Assembly (NCBI GenBank): GCA_016865505.2
Contig: AP025252.1
Coordinates: 2,914,001 to 2,978,000 of the forward strand
Reading direction: 5' to 3'
Source of the DNA: Bryobacterales bacterium F-183
GTDB taxonomy: Bacteria; Acidobacteriota; Terriglobia; Bryobacterales; Bryobacteraceae
DNA length: 64,000 bases
The translations under genes were made by a program, and so were the position numbers. Shown piece after piece: positions 37,780 to 45,669 of the stretch (position 1 is the stretch's first letter; the number at the start of each line of letters is the position of its first letter). The notes beneath the pieces were generated by a model. It did not search any database, was not told where the DNA came from, and saw only the letters and a list, made by a program, of their open reading frames with translations.

Positions 37780-38754
37780 CTAGGATAACCGTCCGTCAAT
37801 AGGCAACCGCAACAACGCGCGAACCCCGCCAGTACTACTGCTCCGCAACTCGACGCTCCCGCCGTACACCTCGGCCAAGTCCCGTACGATCGCCAAACCC
37901 AGCCCGGACCCCGGTGCCGTCTCATCCGCCCGTACGCCACGCGCGAGCACCGCTTCCCGCATCGCATCCGCGATCCCCGGCCCATCATCGTCCACCACAA
38001 CCGCCCCATCCACAAAGCCAACCGTCACCTCTGCGCGACCCCACTTGCACGCGTTCTCCATCAGGTTGCCTAGCATCTCTTCCAGGTCTTCCCGCTGCAC
38101 CCGTACCTGCAGGTCCTCCGGCACGTCCACGGTCACTCGTACCGCCCGCTCGGCATACAGCTTGGTCAAGGTACGAGCCAACCCCTGCGCACACTCGGCG
38201 ACCGGGCATCGAGCATTGCCCGACGCCCCCGATGCCGAAGCCCGCGCCCGCGCCAGATGATAGTCAATCTGCCGCGTCATCCGATCCACCTGCTGCTGGA
38301 TGCTCGCCGCGATCTCCATCTGCCCCGCGGCCTCCGCGCGCTCCGCTTCCTGACGCAACAACGCCAGCGGCGTCTTCAGCCCATGCGCCAAGTCCCCCGC
38401 CGTAGCGATCGCCCGCTGTACAGCCTTTTCGCGATCCCGCAGCAGCGTATTCAAATCATCGATCAGCGGCTGCACCTCATCCGGATACCGCCCGTCCACT
38501 TGATGCACTTCGCCATCGCGAACCGCCGACAACAGCGCACGCAGCTTACGAAACGGCTGCAGGCTCAACCAGGCCACCGCCACCCCGGCCAGCATCACAA
38601 GCCCTGCGATCAACCAGACGCCCGCCGTCTCACCGCGCCGGAACCGGGGCATGACATGCATTAGCATCATCACGCCAAGATGCATGGCCAGCAGCATCCC
38701 GCCGGTCCACAGCACCGACGCGACAATCAGTCGCGACCTCAACGATCGCAACAC
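37780..38754 (-). CDS. Sensor histidine kinase (PhoQ/QseC-like)
   Basis: A 324-residue membrane kinase. It has two transmembrane helices (residues 10-33 and 45-64) with almost no periplasmic loop between them, a HAMP-like linker, the phosphoacceptor His124 in DLAHGLKTPL, and the ATP-binding N, G1 and G2 boxes (NLMENACKWG, DDDGPGIAD, GSGLGLAIV). The short extracytoplasmic loop suggests that it senses membrane state or a membrane partner. The start is GTG at 38754 and overlaps the response regulator by 16 bases. Kinase and regulator share one promoter beyond 39407. Confidence 0.93.
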   Translation of the reverse strand: MLRSLRSRLIVASVLWTGGMLLAMHLGVMMLMHVMPRFRRGETAGVWLIAGLVMLAGVAVAWLSLQPFRKLRALLSAVRDGEVHQVDGRYPDEVQPLIDDLNTLLRDREKAVQRAIATAGDLAHGLKTPLALLRQEAERAEAAGQMEIAASIQQQVDRMTRQIDYHLARARASASGASGNARCPVAECAQGLARTLTKLYAERAVRVTVDVPEDLQVRVQREDLEEMLGNLMENACKWGRAEVTVGFVDGAVVVDDDGPGIADAMREAVLARGVRADETAPGSGLGLAIVRDLAEVYGGSVELRSSSTGGVRALLRLPIDGRLS

Positions 38755-39407
38755 AGCCTATACCCCAACCCGCGCAACGTCTCAATCACCGGTACACCCA
38801 GCTTGCGCCGCAGCCTTCCGATAAACACCTCCACCGTATTTGAATCGCGATCCGCGTCCTGCGCATAGATATGTTCGGAAAGCTCAGTGCGCGACACCAC
38901 CTTGCCCTGCCGGTGCATCAGGTACAGCAGCACGCGGAACTCATGGCTCGTCAGCCGTACCGGTTCGCCCCGCACCAGTACACGCGCCGTTGCCGGATCC
39001 ATCACCACCTCACCGCAACGCAGTTCCGGCTGCGCGAACCCGCTCGCCCTCCGCAGCAGCGCCCGTACCCGCGCCAGCAGTTCCTCCATGCGGAACGGCT
39101 TCGCGACATAGTCATCGGCCCCACCGTCGATGCCTTGCACTTTTTCGTGCCAACTGCCGCGCGCCGTCAGAATCAGCACCGGAACCGCAATCCCGGACCC
39201 TCGCCAGTTGCGCAACAAGGTCAGCCCGTCGACCTTCGGCAACCCCAAATCCAACACAATCAGGTCGTACCGCTCCGTGTGGACCAAAAAGTCCGCCTGC
39301 TCGCCGTCCGCCGCACAATCCACCGCGTACCCGCCGTCTTCCAGGGCCTTGGCCAACTGGGCCGCTAACCGAGCCTCATCCTCCGCAACCAGTATTCGCA
39401 ATGCCAC
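38739..39407 (-). CDS. OmpR/PhoP-family response regulator
   Basis: A 222-residue regulator. Receiver: acidic pair (AEDEAR), phospho-acceptor Asp53 (VLDLGLPKVDG), Thr in LTARGS and Lys in VAKPF. The C-terminal winged helix reads VRLTSHEFRVLLYLMHRQGKVVSRTELSEHIY and ends RLRRKLGVPVIETLRGLGYRL. The start is GTG at 39407. Immediately upstream lie four half-sites at 11-base spacing (39426-39464), so autoregulation is very likely. It heads an apparent operon with the sensor kinase, galU and a GT39-like gene. Confidence 0.95.
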   Translation of the reverse strand: MALRILVAEDEARLAAQLAKALEDGGYAVDCAADGEQADFLVHTERYDLIVLDLGLPKVDGLTLLRNWRGSGIAVPVLILTARGSWHEKVQGIDGGADDYVAKPFRMEELLARVRALLRRASGFAQPELRCGEVVMDPATARVLVRGEPVRLTSHEFRVLLYLMHRQGKVVSRTELSEHIYAQDADRDSNTVEVFIGRLRRKLGVPVIETLRGLGYRLCCDR

Positions 39408-39425
39408 ATTGTATAGCTCACCTGC

Positions 39426-39464
39426 CTGAACCCCACATGAACAACCCGTTCAGCCTCCGTTCAG
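39426..39464. promoter_or_regulatory. Four-half-site operator for the two-component regulator
   Basis: CTGAAC (39426), ATGAAC (39437), GTTCAG (39448) and GTTCAG (39459) begin exactly 11 bases apart, the last two being inverted relative to the first two. The whole is a 39-base imperfect palindrome between the response regulator (start 39407) and the methyltransferase gene (start 39490). Two direct repeats at 11-base spacing is the classical OmpR-family site; here two face each other. Confidence 0.7.
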
Positions 39465-39489
39465 GCCCACCGTGTCAAACTGCCATCCG

Positions 39490-40242
39490 ATGCAAAGCTC
39501 CATCGACTACGGCTACCCCTGGTGGCTCTCTTACGGACACCTTGTCGTCTTCTTTCCGGCCCTCGGCGCCGCCGCGCTGACCTACGGCAAACGACGCTGG
39601 CTCTTCATCCTTGCCCTCACCTTTACGATCTGGTCCGCCGCCGCCTTCTGCGTGATGCGCTTCGTCATCAACGTCAATGGCGAACCCGAACTCCCGACAC
39701 AGGCCTTCCTCCGCAGCGGCACCGGTCGCGTACTCGACCTTGGAGCAGGCACCGGTCGCTCCGCCATCATGGTGCTCAAGGCCCGACCCCAAGCCACCCT
39801 CGTTGCCTCAGACCAGTTCGGCGATTCCTTTGATCACCACTTTGGACACACGGACACGCCTCAGTTGCCCATCGCAAACAACCTCAAGGCCGCCGGCGTC
39901 GACACCCGAGCCACCATCGCCACCGCCGACATGCGTAAGCTACCCTTCGAACCCGCTTCGTTCGACGCCGTCGTCAGTGCGTATGCCATCGACCATCTCA
40001 ATCGCCAAGGCAGCATCCAAGCCCTCGCGGAGGCCCATCGTGTACTCAAGCCCAACGGCGACCTCCTCCTCATGCTGGTGGAAAATGACGGCTGGGCCCG
40101 CTTCGCCTTTGGACCCGCGCTCTCACACGGCGGCACCCGAGGCGCGACCTGGTGGCGGGACCGCATCCGCGACTCCGGCTTCAACCTAGTCGAAGAAGGC
40201 TACAAGCCGCTCACTCTTTACCTGCTCGCCCATAAGAAATGA
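39490..40242 (+). CDS. Membrane-anchored class I SAM-dependent methyltransferase
   Basis: A 250-residue protein. Two hydrophobic helices (about residues 10-30 and 36-58) are followed by a Rossmann methyltransferase: VLDLGAGTGRSAIMVL (SAM motif I), VASDQFG, ATADMRKLPF and DAVVSAYAIDHL. The acceptor is unknown; a membrane lipid, quinone or peptide is likely. I chose ATG at 39490; a GTG six codons upstream is in frame. The gene is divergent from the two-component system, with the four-half-site operator between, so it is a probable target of that regulator. Confidence 0.86.
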   Translation: MQSSIDYGYPWWLSYGHLVVFFPALGAAALTYGKRRWLFILALTFTIWSAAAFCVMRFVINVNGEPELPTQAFLRSGTGRVLDLGAGTGRSAIMVLKARPQATLVASDQFGDSFDHHFGHTDTPQLPIANNLKAAGVDTRATIATADMRKLPFEPASFDAVVSAYAIDHLNRQGSIQALAEAHRVLKPNGDLLLMLVENDGWARFAFGPALSHGGTRGATWWRDRIRDSGFNLVEEGYKPLTLYLLAHKK

Positions 40243-40273
40243 GGACTTTTGAAACTGCTATGATGACGCATTC

Positions 40274-42313
40274 ATGAGCAGCAGCGAACAGAAACCCTCC
40301 TCATACAAGCCGTTCGTACCCGAATCGATGCAGATGACGGAGTTCACGATGCGGGCCGTCGTCCTAGGACTCGTCCTCACCGTCGTGCTCGGCGCCGCCA
40401 ATGCGTACCTGGGTCTTCGCGCCGGCATCACCATTGCCGCCACCTACCCGGCAGCCGTCATCGGCATGGCCGTACTTCGCATCTGGCGCGGGTCCATCCT
40501 CGAAGAAAACATCTGCCGTACCGCCGGTTCCATTGGCGAATCCGTCGCCGCAGGCGCGATCTTCACGCTTCCAGCCTTCGTCCTTACCAAGGCGTGGCCA
40601 TCCTTCGGGTTCGGCGACGCCTACCTCAAAGCCACCTCGCTCATGATGGTCGGCTCCATCGTCGGTGTACTCTTCGTCTCGCTCATTCGCCGCGGCATGG
40701 TCGAGGACCCCGAACTGCCATTCCCCGAATCCGTTGCCGCATCGGAAGTCCACAAGGCCGGCGCCCGCGGTGCACAGGCCGTAAAATTCCTCTTCTACAA
40801 CATCATCATCGGCGGCGTCGTCTACCTTCTGGGCAAGTTCCGCCTCTTCGCCCTCGAACACACCTTTGTCGACATCCCCATCGGCGCTGCAGACAGCAAG
40901 GTTCGCCTCAGCGGTAGCGACCCCAACGTCGCCGCCAGCGTCGGAGGCTTCACCGCGATCCCCGCGCCCGACGTCAGCCCCGCCTACATGGGCGTCGGCT
41001 ATATCATCGGACCCCGCCTCGCCGCCCTCCAGTTCTCTGGCGGCGTCCTCGCCTGGTGCGTCCTCGTACCTTTGTTCGTTTACTTCCTCGGCAAGGACAT
41101 CAGCCGCTTCTTCCCCGCCGGCACCAACACCACGGACTGGACCTCGCTCGCCTCCGCCGTCTGGCGCTACATCATCCGCCCGGTCGCAGTAGGCGGCATG
41201 CTCGTCGGCGCCGCCACGACCCTTTTCCGCATGCGCAAGAGCCTCGTCGCCGGACTCAAGCGCGCCATCGACGAAGTCCGCAGCCAAGGCCCCGATCCCG
41301 CCACCTTGGGACGTACCGAAAAGTACATGAGCTCCAAGACCGTACTCGCGCTGATCGGTGTGATGTTCCTCGCCATGATCGCGCTGTATGTCTATCTGTC
41401 CGGCAACCTGGTAGCGGGCGTCGTCGCCGCCCTGGTGATGCTCATCGTGGGCTTTATCTTCGCCGCGATCTCCGGCAGCCTGGTCGGCTTCATTGGCTCT
41501 TCCAACAACCCCATCTCCGGTCTCACGATCTCAACCCTAATCATCGCCGGACTCCTCATGGTCGCTCTCGGCGCCACCGGACCCTCCGGCGTCGCTGTCG
41601 TACTCGGCGTCGCTGCTGTCGTCTGCGTCTCCTCGGCCGTCGCCGGCGAACTCCTGCAGGACTTCAAAGTCGGCTACATCCTCGGCGGCACGCCGCGCAC
41701 CATTCAAATCGTGGAATTGATCGCTGTCGTCCTCGCCAGCCTCGTCATGTACTTCCCGCTGTTGCTCCTGCATGAAGGCAACATCCGCGCCGGCGGCATC
41801 GGCTTTGGCGACCGGGAACTCTCCGCTCCCCAGGCCGGCCTCATGGCGATGCTCGCCCAAGGCATCGTCGGTGGCGAGATGGCGTGGCCGCTAGTGATCT
41901 GCGGGATGTTCTTCGGCCTCACTCTGGTGATGGCCAACGTCAAGAGCCCGATGCTCGTTTCGGTCGGCATGTACCTGCCATTCGCCACCACCGCAGCGAT
42001 CATGATCGGCGGCATCATCCGCTGGTTCGCCGATGGCGTGGCGGAACGAAAGGGCTTCAACGATGCCCAAAAGGCTCGTGTCGAAAACGCCGGGGTGCTT
42101 ACAGCGTCCGGACTGATCGCTGGCGAGGCCATGGTAGGGTTGGTTTGGGCAGGACTGCAATTTGCCCCCAAATCCTGGATTCCTGATTTCGGGATGGAAA
42201 GCTACGTTGTCGGTTCGCTGTTCATCGGAGCGCTGGCTTTGGTGATGATCATCATGCCGCTTTCCAATGCAGGAAGTCCCGACGAACCTGCTCCACCAGC
42301 CGCGATGATGTGA
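40274..42313 (+). CDS. OPT family oligopeptide transporter
   Basis: A 679-residue permease with about 14-16 hydrophobic helices. The start PFVPESMQMTEFTMRAVVLGLVLTVVLGAANAYLGLRAG and the segments AAGAIFTLPAF, PFPESVAASEVHKAG, and GVGYIIGPRLAALQFSGG match bacterial OPT proteins of the oligopeptide subgroup. It is a proton-coupled importer of small peptides or, less likely, metal chelates. ATG at 40274 follows the methyltransferase by 31 bases. tRNA-Gln begins 28 bases after its stop. Confidence 0.95.
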   Translation: MSSSEQKPSSYKPFVPESMQMTEFTMRAVVLGLVLTVVLGAANAYLGLRAGITIAATYPAAVIGMAVLRIWRGSILEENICRTAGSIGESVAAGAIFTLPAFVLTKAWPSFGFGDAYLKATSLMMVGSIVGVLFVSLIRRGMVEDPELPFPESVAASEVHKAGARGAQAVKFLFYNIIIGGVVYLLGKFRLFALEHTFVDIPIGAADSKVRLSGSDPNVAASVGGFTAIPAPDVSPAYMGVGYIIGPRLAALQFSGGVLAWCVLVPLFVYFLGKDISRFFPAGTNTTDWTSLASAVWRYIIRPVAVGGMLVGAATTLFRMRKSLVAGLKRAIDEVRSQGPDPATLGRTEKYMSSKTVLALIGVMFLAMIALYVYLSGNLVAGVVAALVMLIVGFIFAAISGSLVGFIGSSNNPISGLTISTLIIAGLLMVALGATGPSGVAVVLGVAAVVCVSSAVAGELLQDFKVGYILGGTPRTIQIVELIAVVLASLVMYFPLLLLHEGNIRAGGIGFGDRELSAPQAGLMAMLAQGIVGGEMAWPLVICGMFFGLTLVMANVKSPMLVSVGMYLPFATTAAIMIGGIIRWFADGVAERKGFNDAQKARVENAGVLTASGLIAGEAMVGLVWAGLQFAPKSWIPDFGMESYVVGSLFIGALALVMIIMPLSNAGSPDEPAPPAAMM

Positions 42314-42341
42314 TATTCTGAAATCGTCCGGCAAACACTGC

Positions 42342-42415
42342 TGGGAGATCGTCTAACGGTAAGACTGCGGTCTCTGGATCCGCCTATCGGGGTTCGAATC
42401 CCTGTCTCCCAGCCA
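42342..42415 (+). tRNA. tRNA-Gln (anticodon CTG), CCA encoded
   Basis: Acceptor stem TGGGAGA/TCTCCCA, D-arm GTCT-AACGGTA-AGAC, anticodon loop CTCTGGA giving CTG (decodes CAG), T-arm with GGTTCGAATCC, discriminator G and encoded CCA at 42413-42415. The U1-A72 pair and the U-U at 31/39 are as in E. coli tRNA-Gln. It is a single tRNA between the OPT gene and the palindromes. Confidence 0.95.
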
Positions 42416-42459
42416 TCTAAGTTCCTTTCTTTCCAACAAAACCTGAAAATTAGGCCTCG

Positions 42460-42496
42460 TACCCTCAGAGGGTATTTACGTACCCATTTTGGGTAC
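42460..42496. promoter_or_regulatory. Two tandem TACCC/GGGTA palindromes
   Basis: TACCCT-CAG-AGGGTA (42460-42474) and GTACCC-ATTTT-GGGTAC (42480-42496) are both perfect dyads with a shared TACCC/GGGTA core. Their centres are 21 bases apart, two turns of DNA, placing them on the same face. They lie between tRNA-Gln and an exported hypothetical gene and look like tandem operator sites. The second could form a hairpin but no T-run follows. Confidence 0.5.
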
Positions 42497-42560
42497 GATC
42501 CGGCTTTACAAACTTTTACACGCCATCCGTGAACGGCGGCTCGGCATTCTCGCACCGAGT

Positions 42561-42578
42561 GTTGGAGGTTTTTCCAAC
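42561..42578 (+). promoter_or_regulatory. Hairpin that masks a ribosome binding site
   Basis: GTTGGA (42561-42566) pairs perfectly with TCCAAC (42573-42578) around a 6-base loop. The Shine-Dalgarno core GGAGG (42564-42568) lies half in the stem, and the start ATG follows at 42580. The structure would lower initiation unless melted or bound. Confidence 0.45.
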
Positions 42579-42579
42579 C

Positions 42580-43734
42580 ATGCGCAAAGCCGCACTTCGG
42601 AACACACTATTTGTAGTCTGTTCCACCTCATTGTTTGCCCAGTATCCGCCTGCTCAAGGACCATCGGCTCCCCTCGCCACGGATAACGTTCGAACCCAGC
42701 CGATCCAGTTCATGGTCATAAAGCAGCTTGAGAGCGACATTCAGGCCAAACTAGTCGAAGCCAACAAGCGAACCAACCCGACAACGGCCGAAGATTTACG
42801 CATCGCCTGCCAGATGCAACTTCCTTCGTGTTCCGGAACTCGGGCGCAAACGTTCCTTACTGGAATTGTGCCCCTAAATCCCACAATGACTCAAACCGAG
42901 TACAAAGACAGGCCGAACAGCAAATACCTAAAAATGTCCCATCGTGTCGGGCTCGAAATCCGCGTTCCCAACTCGCCGAACGTGGCTGCGGCCATGGATA
43001 TCGACATCAACATATTCTGCGACGGCTGGGAAACCGGCAATGGCAACATTGAAGCCACCGGTCGCGGGGGCCGCCCGTACATCACGGATCTTAGCCCGGG
43101 CAATCCGCTTCGCAGCTTCTTCTTCGATTTCGTGATGCCAACCGTAGAAGGCAGCCTCGTTCCGGGCGTACAGGGCTTTGCCATCCCGCCGGAGCAGGTT
43201 GCCGGTGGATGCACCCACATGGATTACCTTGCCGTAACGCCCGCCACCTTGCTCGAAGGCAAGCTGCGCTTTATTCGCAAGGCGTCCACCAGTCTTGCGA
43301 CAGTTCCCAACGCCACCGTACGGCTGGTGCAGATCAAGCGCCTGCGGATTCTTTCGCCTACTCCGGTGTACTATCCGACCGAATCTCCCGTGCTCGACTT
43401 CTATGCTGGTTTCACACCACGCCAGCATCAGTTGCCGCCTCTGGCAGAGGGTCAAACCACCTCGCTCGCCTCCGTACCAGCTGTATCGTTCCCGCTCACC
43501 GGACAGTCCTTGATCCTGATCGCCACCCTGTCGCATAACCTCGGCAATCCCACCGACAGCATGTACGCGGTGTACTCGGCGTCCACCAACTACGGCTCTG
43601 GACGGCGCACTATCATTGTGAACAAGGTCTACCGAGACCCCTACAACACCACAACCACCCCGAGGTACGTCACCGCGCCCGCCTACGAGATCACCGTGGA
43701 CATCACCTTGCCGTCCACTCCGATCTCGCGGTAA
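42580..43734 (+). CDS. Exported hypothetical protein
   Basis: A 384-residue protein of no family I recognise. It begins with a short signal-like segment (MRKAALRNTLFVVCSTSLFAQ). The remainder is beta-rich, with two cysteines near CQMQLPSC (about residues 86-92), a NIFCDGWETGNGNIEATGRGG block and a proline-rich end (LPSTPISR). No repeats, haem motif or enzyme motif is seen. ATG at 42580 follows GGAGG by 11 bases. The gene is preceded by tandem palindromes and a hairpin, suggesting tight control. A GC-rich hairpin (43750-43776) follows it. Confidence 0.75.
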   Translation: MRKAALRNTLFVVCSTSLFAQYPPAQGPSAPLATDNVRTQPIQFMVIKQLESDIQAKLVEANKRTNPTTAEDLRIACQMQLPSCSGTRAQTFLTGIVPLNPTMTQTEYKDRPNSKYLKMSHRVGLEIRVPNSPNVAAAMDIDINIFCDGWETGNGNIEATGRGGRPYITDLSPGNPLRSFFFDFVMPTVEGSLVPGVQGFAIPPEQVAGGCTHMDYLAVTPATLLEGKLRFIRKASTSLATVPNATVRLVQIKRLRILSPTPVYYPTESPVLDFYAGFTPRQHQLPPLAEGQTTSLASVPAVSFPLTGQSLILIATLSHNLGNPTDSMYAVYSASTNYGSGRRTIIVNKVYRDPYNTTTTPRYVTAPAYEITVDITLPSTPISR

Positions 43735-43749
43735 CGGCTCCGCCACAAA

Positions 43750-43776
43750 CGGGCGGCAGTAGCCGGATGCCGCCCG
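43750..43776. terminator. Stable GC-rich hairpin, possible terminator
   Basis: CGGGCGGCA and TGCCGCCCG form a perfect 9-base stem around GTAGCCGGA. It follows the stop of the exported hypothetical gene by 16 bases. There is no T-run, so it is not a classical intrinsic terminator; it may end transcription with Rho or protect the 3' end. Confidence 0.45.
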
Positions 43777-43829
43777 TCCGCTACAATAATTGATAATATG
43801 TTGCGAGTTCCTCGCCGGTAACGTATTCG

Positions 43830-44741
43830 ATGGACCTCGATCAGCTACATACCTTTCTGGAAATCGTCCGCCTAAAGAGCTTCTCCAAGGCGGCGCAAAC
43901 CTGCTTCCGGACGCAGCCGGCCATTAGCGCCCAGGTGCGCCAGTTGGAGCAGGAGCTCAACGCGCCCTTGTTCGACCGTTTGGGCACCAAAATTTCGCTC
44001 ACCGTCGCGGGCAAAATCTTTGCCGAGTACGCCGCACAAATCCTCGACCTGCGCCGTCAGGCCCAGGACTCCATCAACGAACTGGAACGTACGCCGCGCG
44101 GCGAATTGATCATTGCCGCCAACGAAGCAACCTGTATCTACGTGTTGCCAAAGGTATTTCCTGAATTCAAGAAGCAATACCCAAACGTACAGTTGCTAGT
44201 AGATAGGTCGTATGGCGCGGGCATTGTACAGGCTGTCTCCAACAATCTTGCGGACTTCGGCATCACCCAATTGCCGGTGGCCGAAAAGAAGTTGCAGGTG
44301 GTCAAAATTCACTCCGACGAAATCATGCTTTTGGCTCCTCCCGAGCATCCATTAGCACAGAAGAAATCGGTCACTCCTGCCGATCTGGTAAATAGTCCGT
44401 TATTGCTGCCAAAATCTGGGACCACCCGCCAGCGCCTCAACGCCTGGCTGGAGCCGGTGGAGGACAATTATCAGGTTTCGATGGAACTGGATTCCACCGA
44501 AATGATCAAACGTTTTGTAATGGCGGGCTTGGGTTTGAGTTTTCTGGCAGAATCGCACTGCGAAGAGGAAGTGGCGGCCAACAAACTGGTGGCCATTTCG
44601 CTGGCGCCGGAACCGATGATCCGGCGGATCGGTCTAATCTACCGGAAGGACAAAGCGCTGTCCAAAGCGGCGCTGGGTTTCATCCAGGTAACGCTGGACC
44701 ATTCCGCCCGTTCGGCGATCCGGCAGGCGAGTTCGGTGTAG
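43830..44741 (+). CDS. LysR-family transcriptional regulator
   Basis: A 303-residue LTTR. The N-terminal helix-turn-helix reads LDQLHTFLEIVRLKSFSKAAQTCFRTQPAISAQVRQLEQEL, followed by a linker helix and a periplasmic-binding-like effector domain (GELIIAANEATCIYVLPKVFPEFKKQYPNVQLLV, VMAGLGLSFLAES). The TCFRTQPAISAQVR recognition helix resembles CysB/Cbl-type regulators that respond to sulphur or nitrogen compounds, but the inducer is unknown. The next gene starts 26 bases downstream. An AT-rich patch (43785-43799) upstream would be its promoter region. Confidence 0.93.
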   Translation: MDLDQLHTFLEIVRLKSFSKAAQTCFRTQPAISAQVRQLEQELNAPLFDRLGTKISLTVAGKIFAEYAAQILDLRRQAQDSINELERTPRGELIIAANEATCIYVLPKVFPEFKKQYPNVQLLVDRSYGAGIVQAVSNNLADFGITQLPVAEKKLQVVKIHSDEIMLLAPPEHPLAQKKSVTPADLVNSPLLLPKSGTTRQRLNAWLEPVEDNYQVSMELDSTEMIKRFVMAGLGLSFLAESHCEEEVAANKLVAISLAPEPMIRRIGLIYRKDKALSKAALGFIQVTLDHSARSAIRQASSV

Positions 44742-44767
44742 TAGAGGCGGTTTCGGATAGGGTAAGC

Positions 44768-45205
44768 ATGGCGACGGAGCGCATCACAGTTAAGAGTTCG
44801 ACGGTCTTCGTATCGGTGGGCCATGAAACGCGAGTTTTCCGTTCGGTGGACGAAGTGCCGCCGGAATGGCGCAAGCGTTTTGAACGCCCCCGCGGCGGTC
44901 TGAAGCCCCAGACCATTCTCATTGCAGATCGCAATGGGCGGGAAGAAATCCGCCGGTCCATGCAAGGTCAGCCGTCCGCCGTACAAACCCGTTGGAACTC
45001 CGCCAGCGGTTCTCCGGGTGTCATCACCGGCAGCGTACCTACCGCTGCCTCGCTTGCCGCAGGCGCATCAGGCGCTCACCGCCTGCTGGGTCCTGGCCAC
45101 GCAGACTCTCCCTCCGAACTGCAATGGAACGCCGGTCGCATTGCCTTCGAGAGCGTGCTGGTGTTAACCGGCGCAGCCGCCATCGTATACGCCTTTTTCC
45201 TCTAA
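44768..45205 (+). CDS. Small membrane-anchored hypothetical protein
   Basis: A 145-residue protein that I do not recognise. The first 60 residues are soluble and charged (GHETRVFRSVDEVPPEWRKRFERPRGG). A low-complexity Ser/Ala/Gly stretch (TGSVPTAASLAAGASGAH) is followed by a C-terminal transmembrane helix (VLVLTGAAAIVYAFFL). This tail-anchored layout places the soluble part in the cytoplasm. It is 26 bases after LysR and 47 bases before a PilZ gene. Confidence 0.7.
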   Translation: MATERITVKSSTVFVSVGHETRVFRSVDEVPPEWRKRFERPRGGLKPQTILIADRNGREEIRRSMQGQPSAVQTRWNSASGSPGVITGSVPTAASLAAGASGAHRLLGPGHADSPSELQWNAGRIAFESVLVLTGAAAIVYAFFL

Positions 45206-45252
45206 GGTAAGAAAATTCTCTTACAGTCGCCCGCAGAACCGAAAAGCCTTGC

Positions 45253-45636
45253 ATGGCTGGTTCTGCCGCTCCCGAACGCCGCAAGTATCCCCGGTTCGCT
45301 TGCAACGAACCTGTCCGACTTTCCCTGCTGTCAGACCAGTTCAAAGGCAAAACCCTGGATGCCACCATCGTCGGCATGTCCCAGGGCGGCCTGCGCATCG
45401 AAACCAGCCTGAACGTCCCAGTGGGCACCCTCATCAAAATGGAAGGCAAAGATACGCTTTTCCTGGGCGAGGTCGTGTACTGCCAAGGCGACGAACCTGT
45501 GCTGCACTTGGGAATTATCCTCACCCGCGCGCTCTACGGCCTCACCGAACTCCGCCGCATCCACAAACCACTGCAGGAAGCGCTACGCCCCACCGCAGAA
45601 ACTGCGGACGACCTCGTGGAAGCGGGCCGTTCGTAA
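45253..45636 (+). CDS. PilZ-domain protein (c-di-GMP binding)
   Basis: A 127-residue PilZ protein. RRKYPRF (residues 9-15) contains the arginines of the RxxxR motif and GMSQGGLRIET matches the (D/N)xSxxG motif, here with M-S in place of D/N-x-S. The rest is the beta-barrel, ending with a helix. It would bind cyclic di-GMP and act on motility, pili or exopolysaccharide. No GGDEF or EAL gene is nearby. It starts 47 bases after the membrane protein gene. Confidence 0.85.
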   Translation: MAGSAAPERRKYPRFACNEPVRLSLLSDQFKGKTLDATIVGMSQGGLRIETSLNVPVGTLIKMEGKDTLFLGEVVYCQGDEPVLHLGIILTRALYGLTELRRIHKPLQEALRPTAETADDLVEAGRS

Positions 45637-45669
45637 ACCTCCTCTTGTTATCCTTGTGATTTCATACCT

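Noticed and set aside
36686-37783. A 365-codon plus-strand frame opposite galU
   Set aside because: Shadow of galU; no family features.
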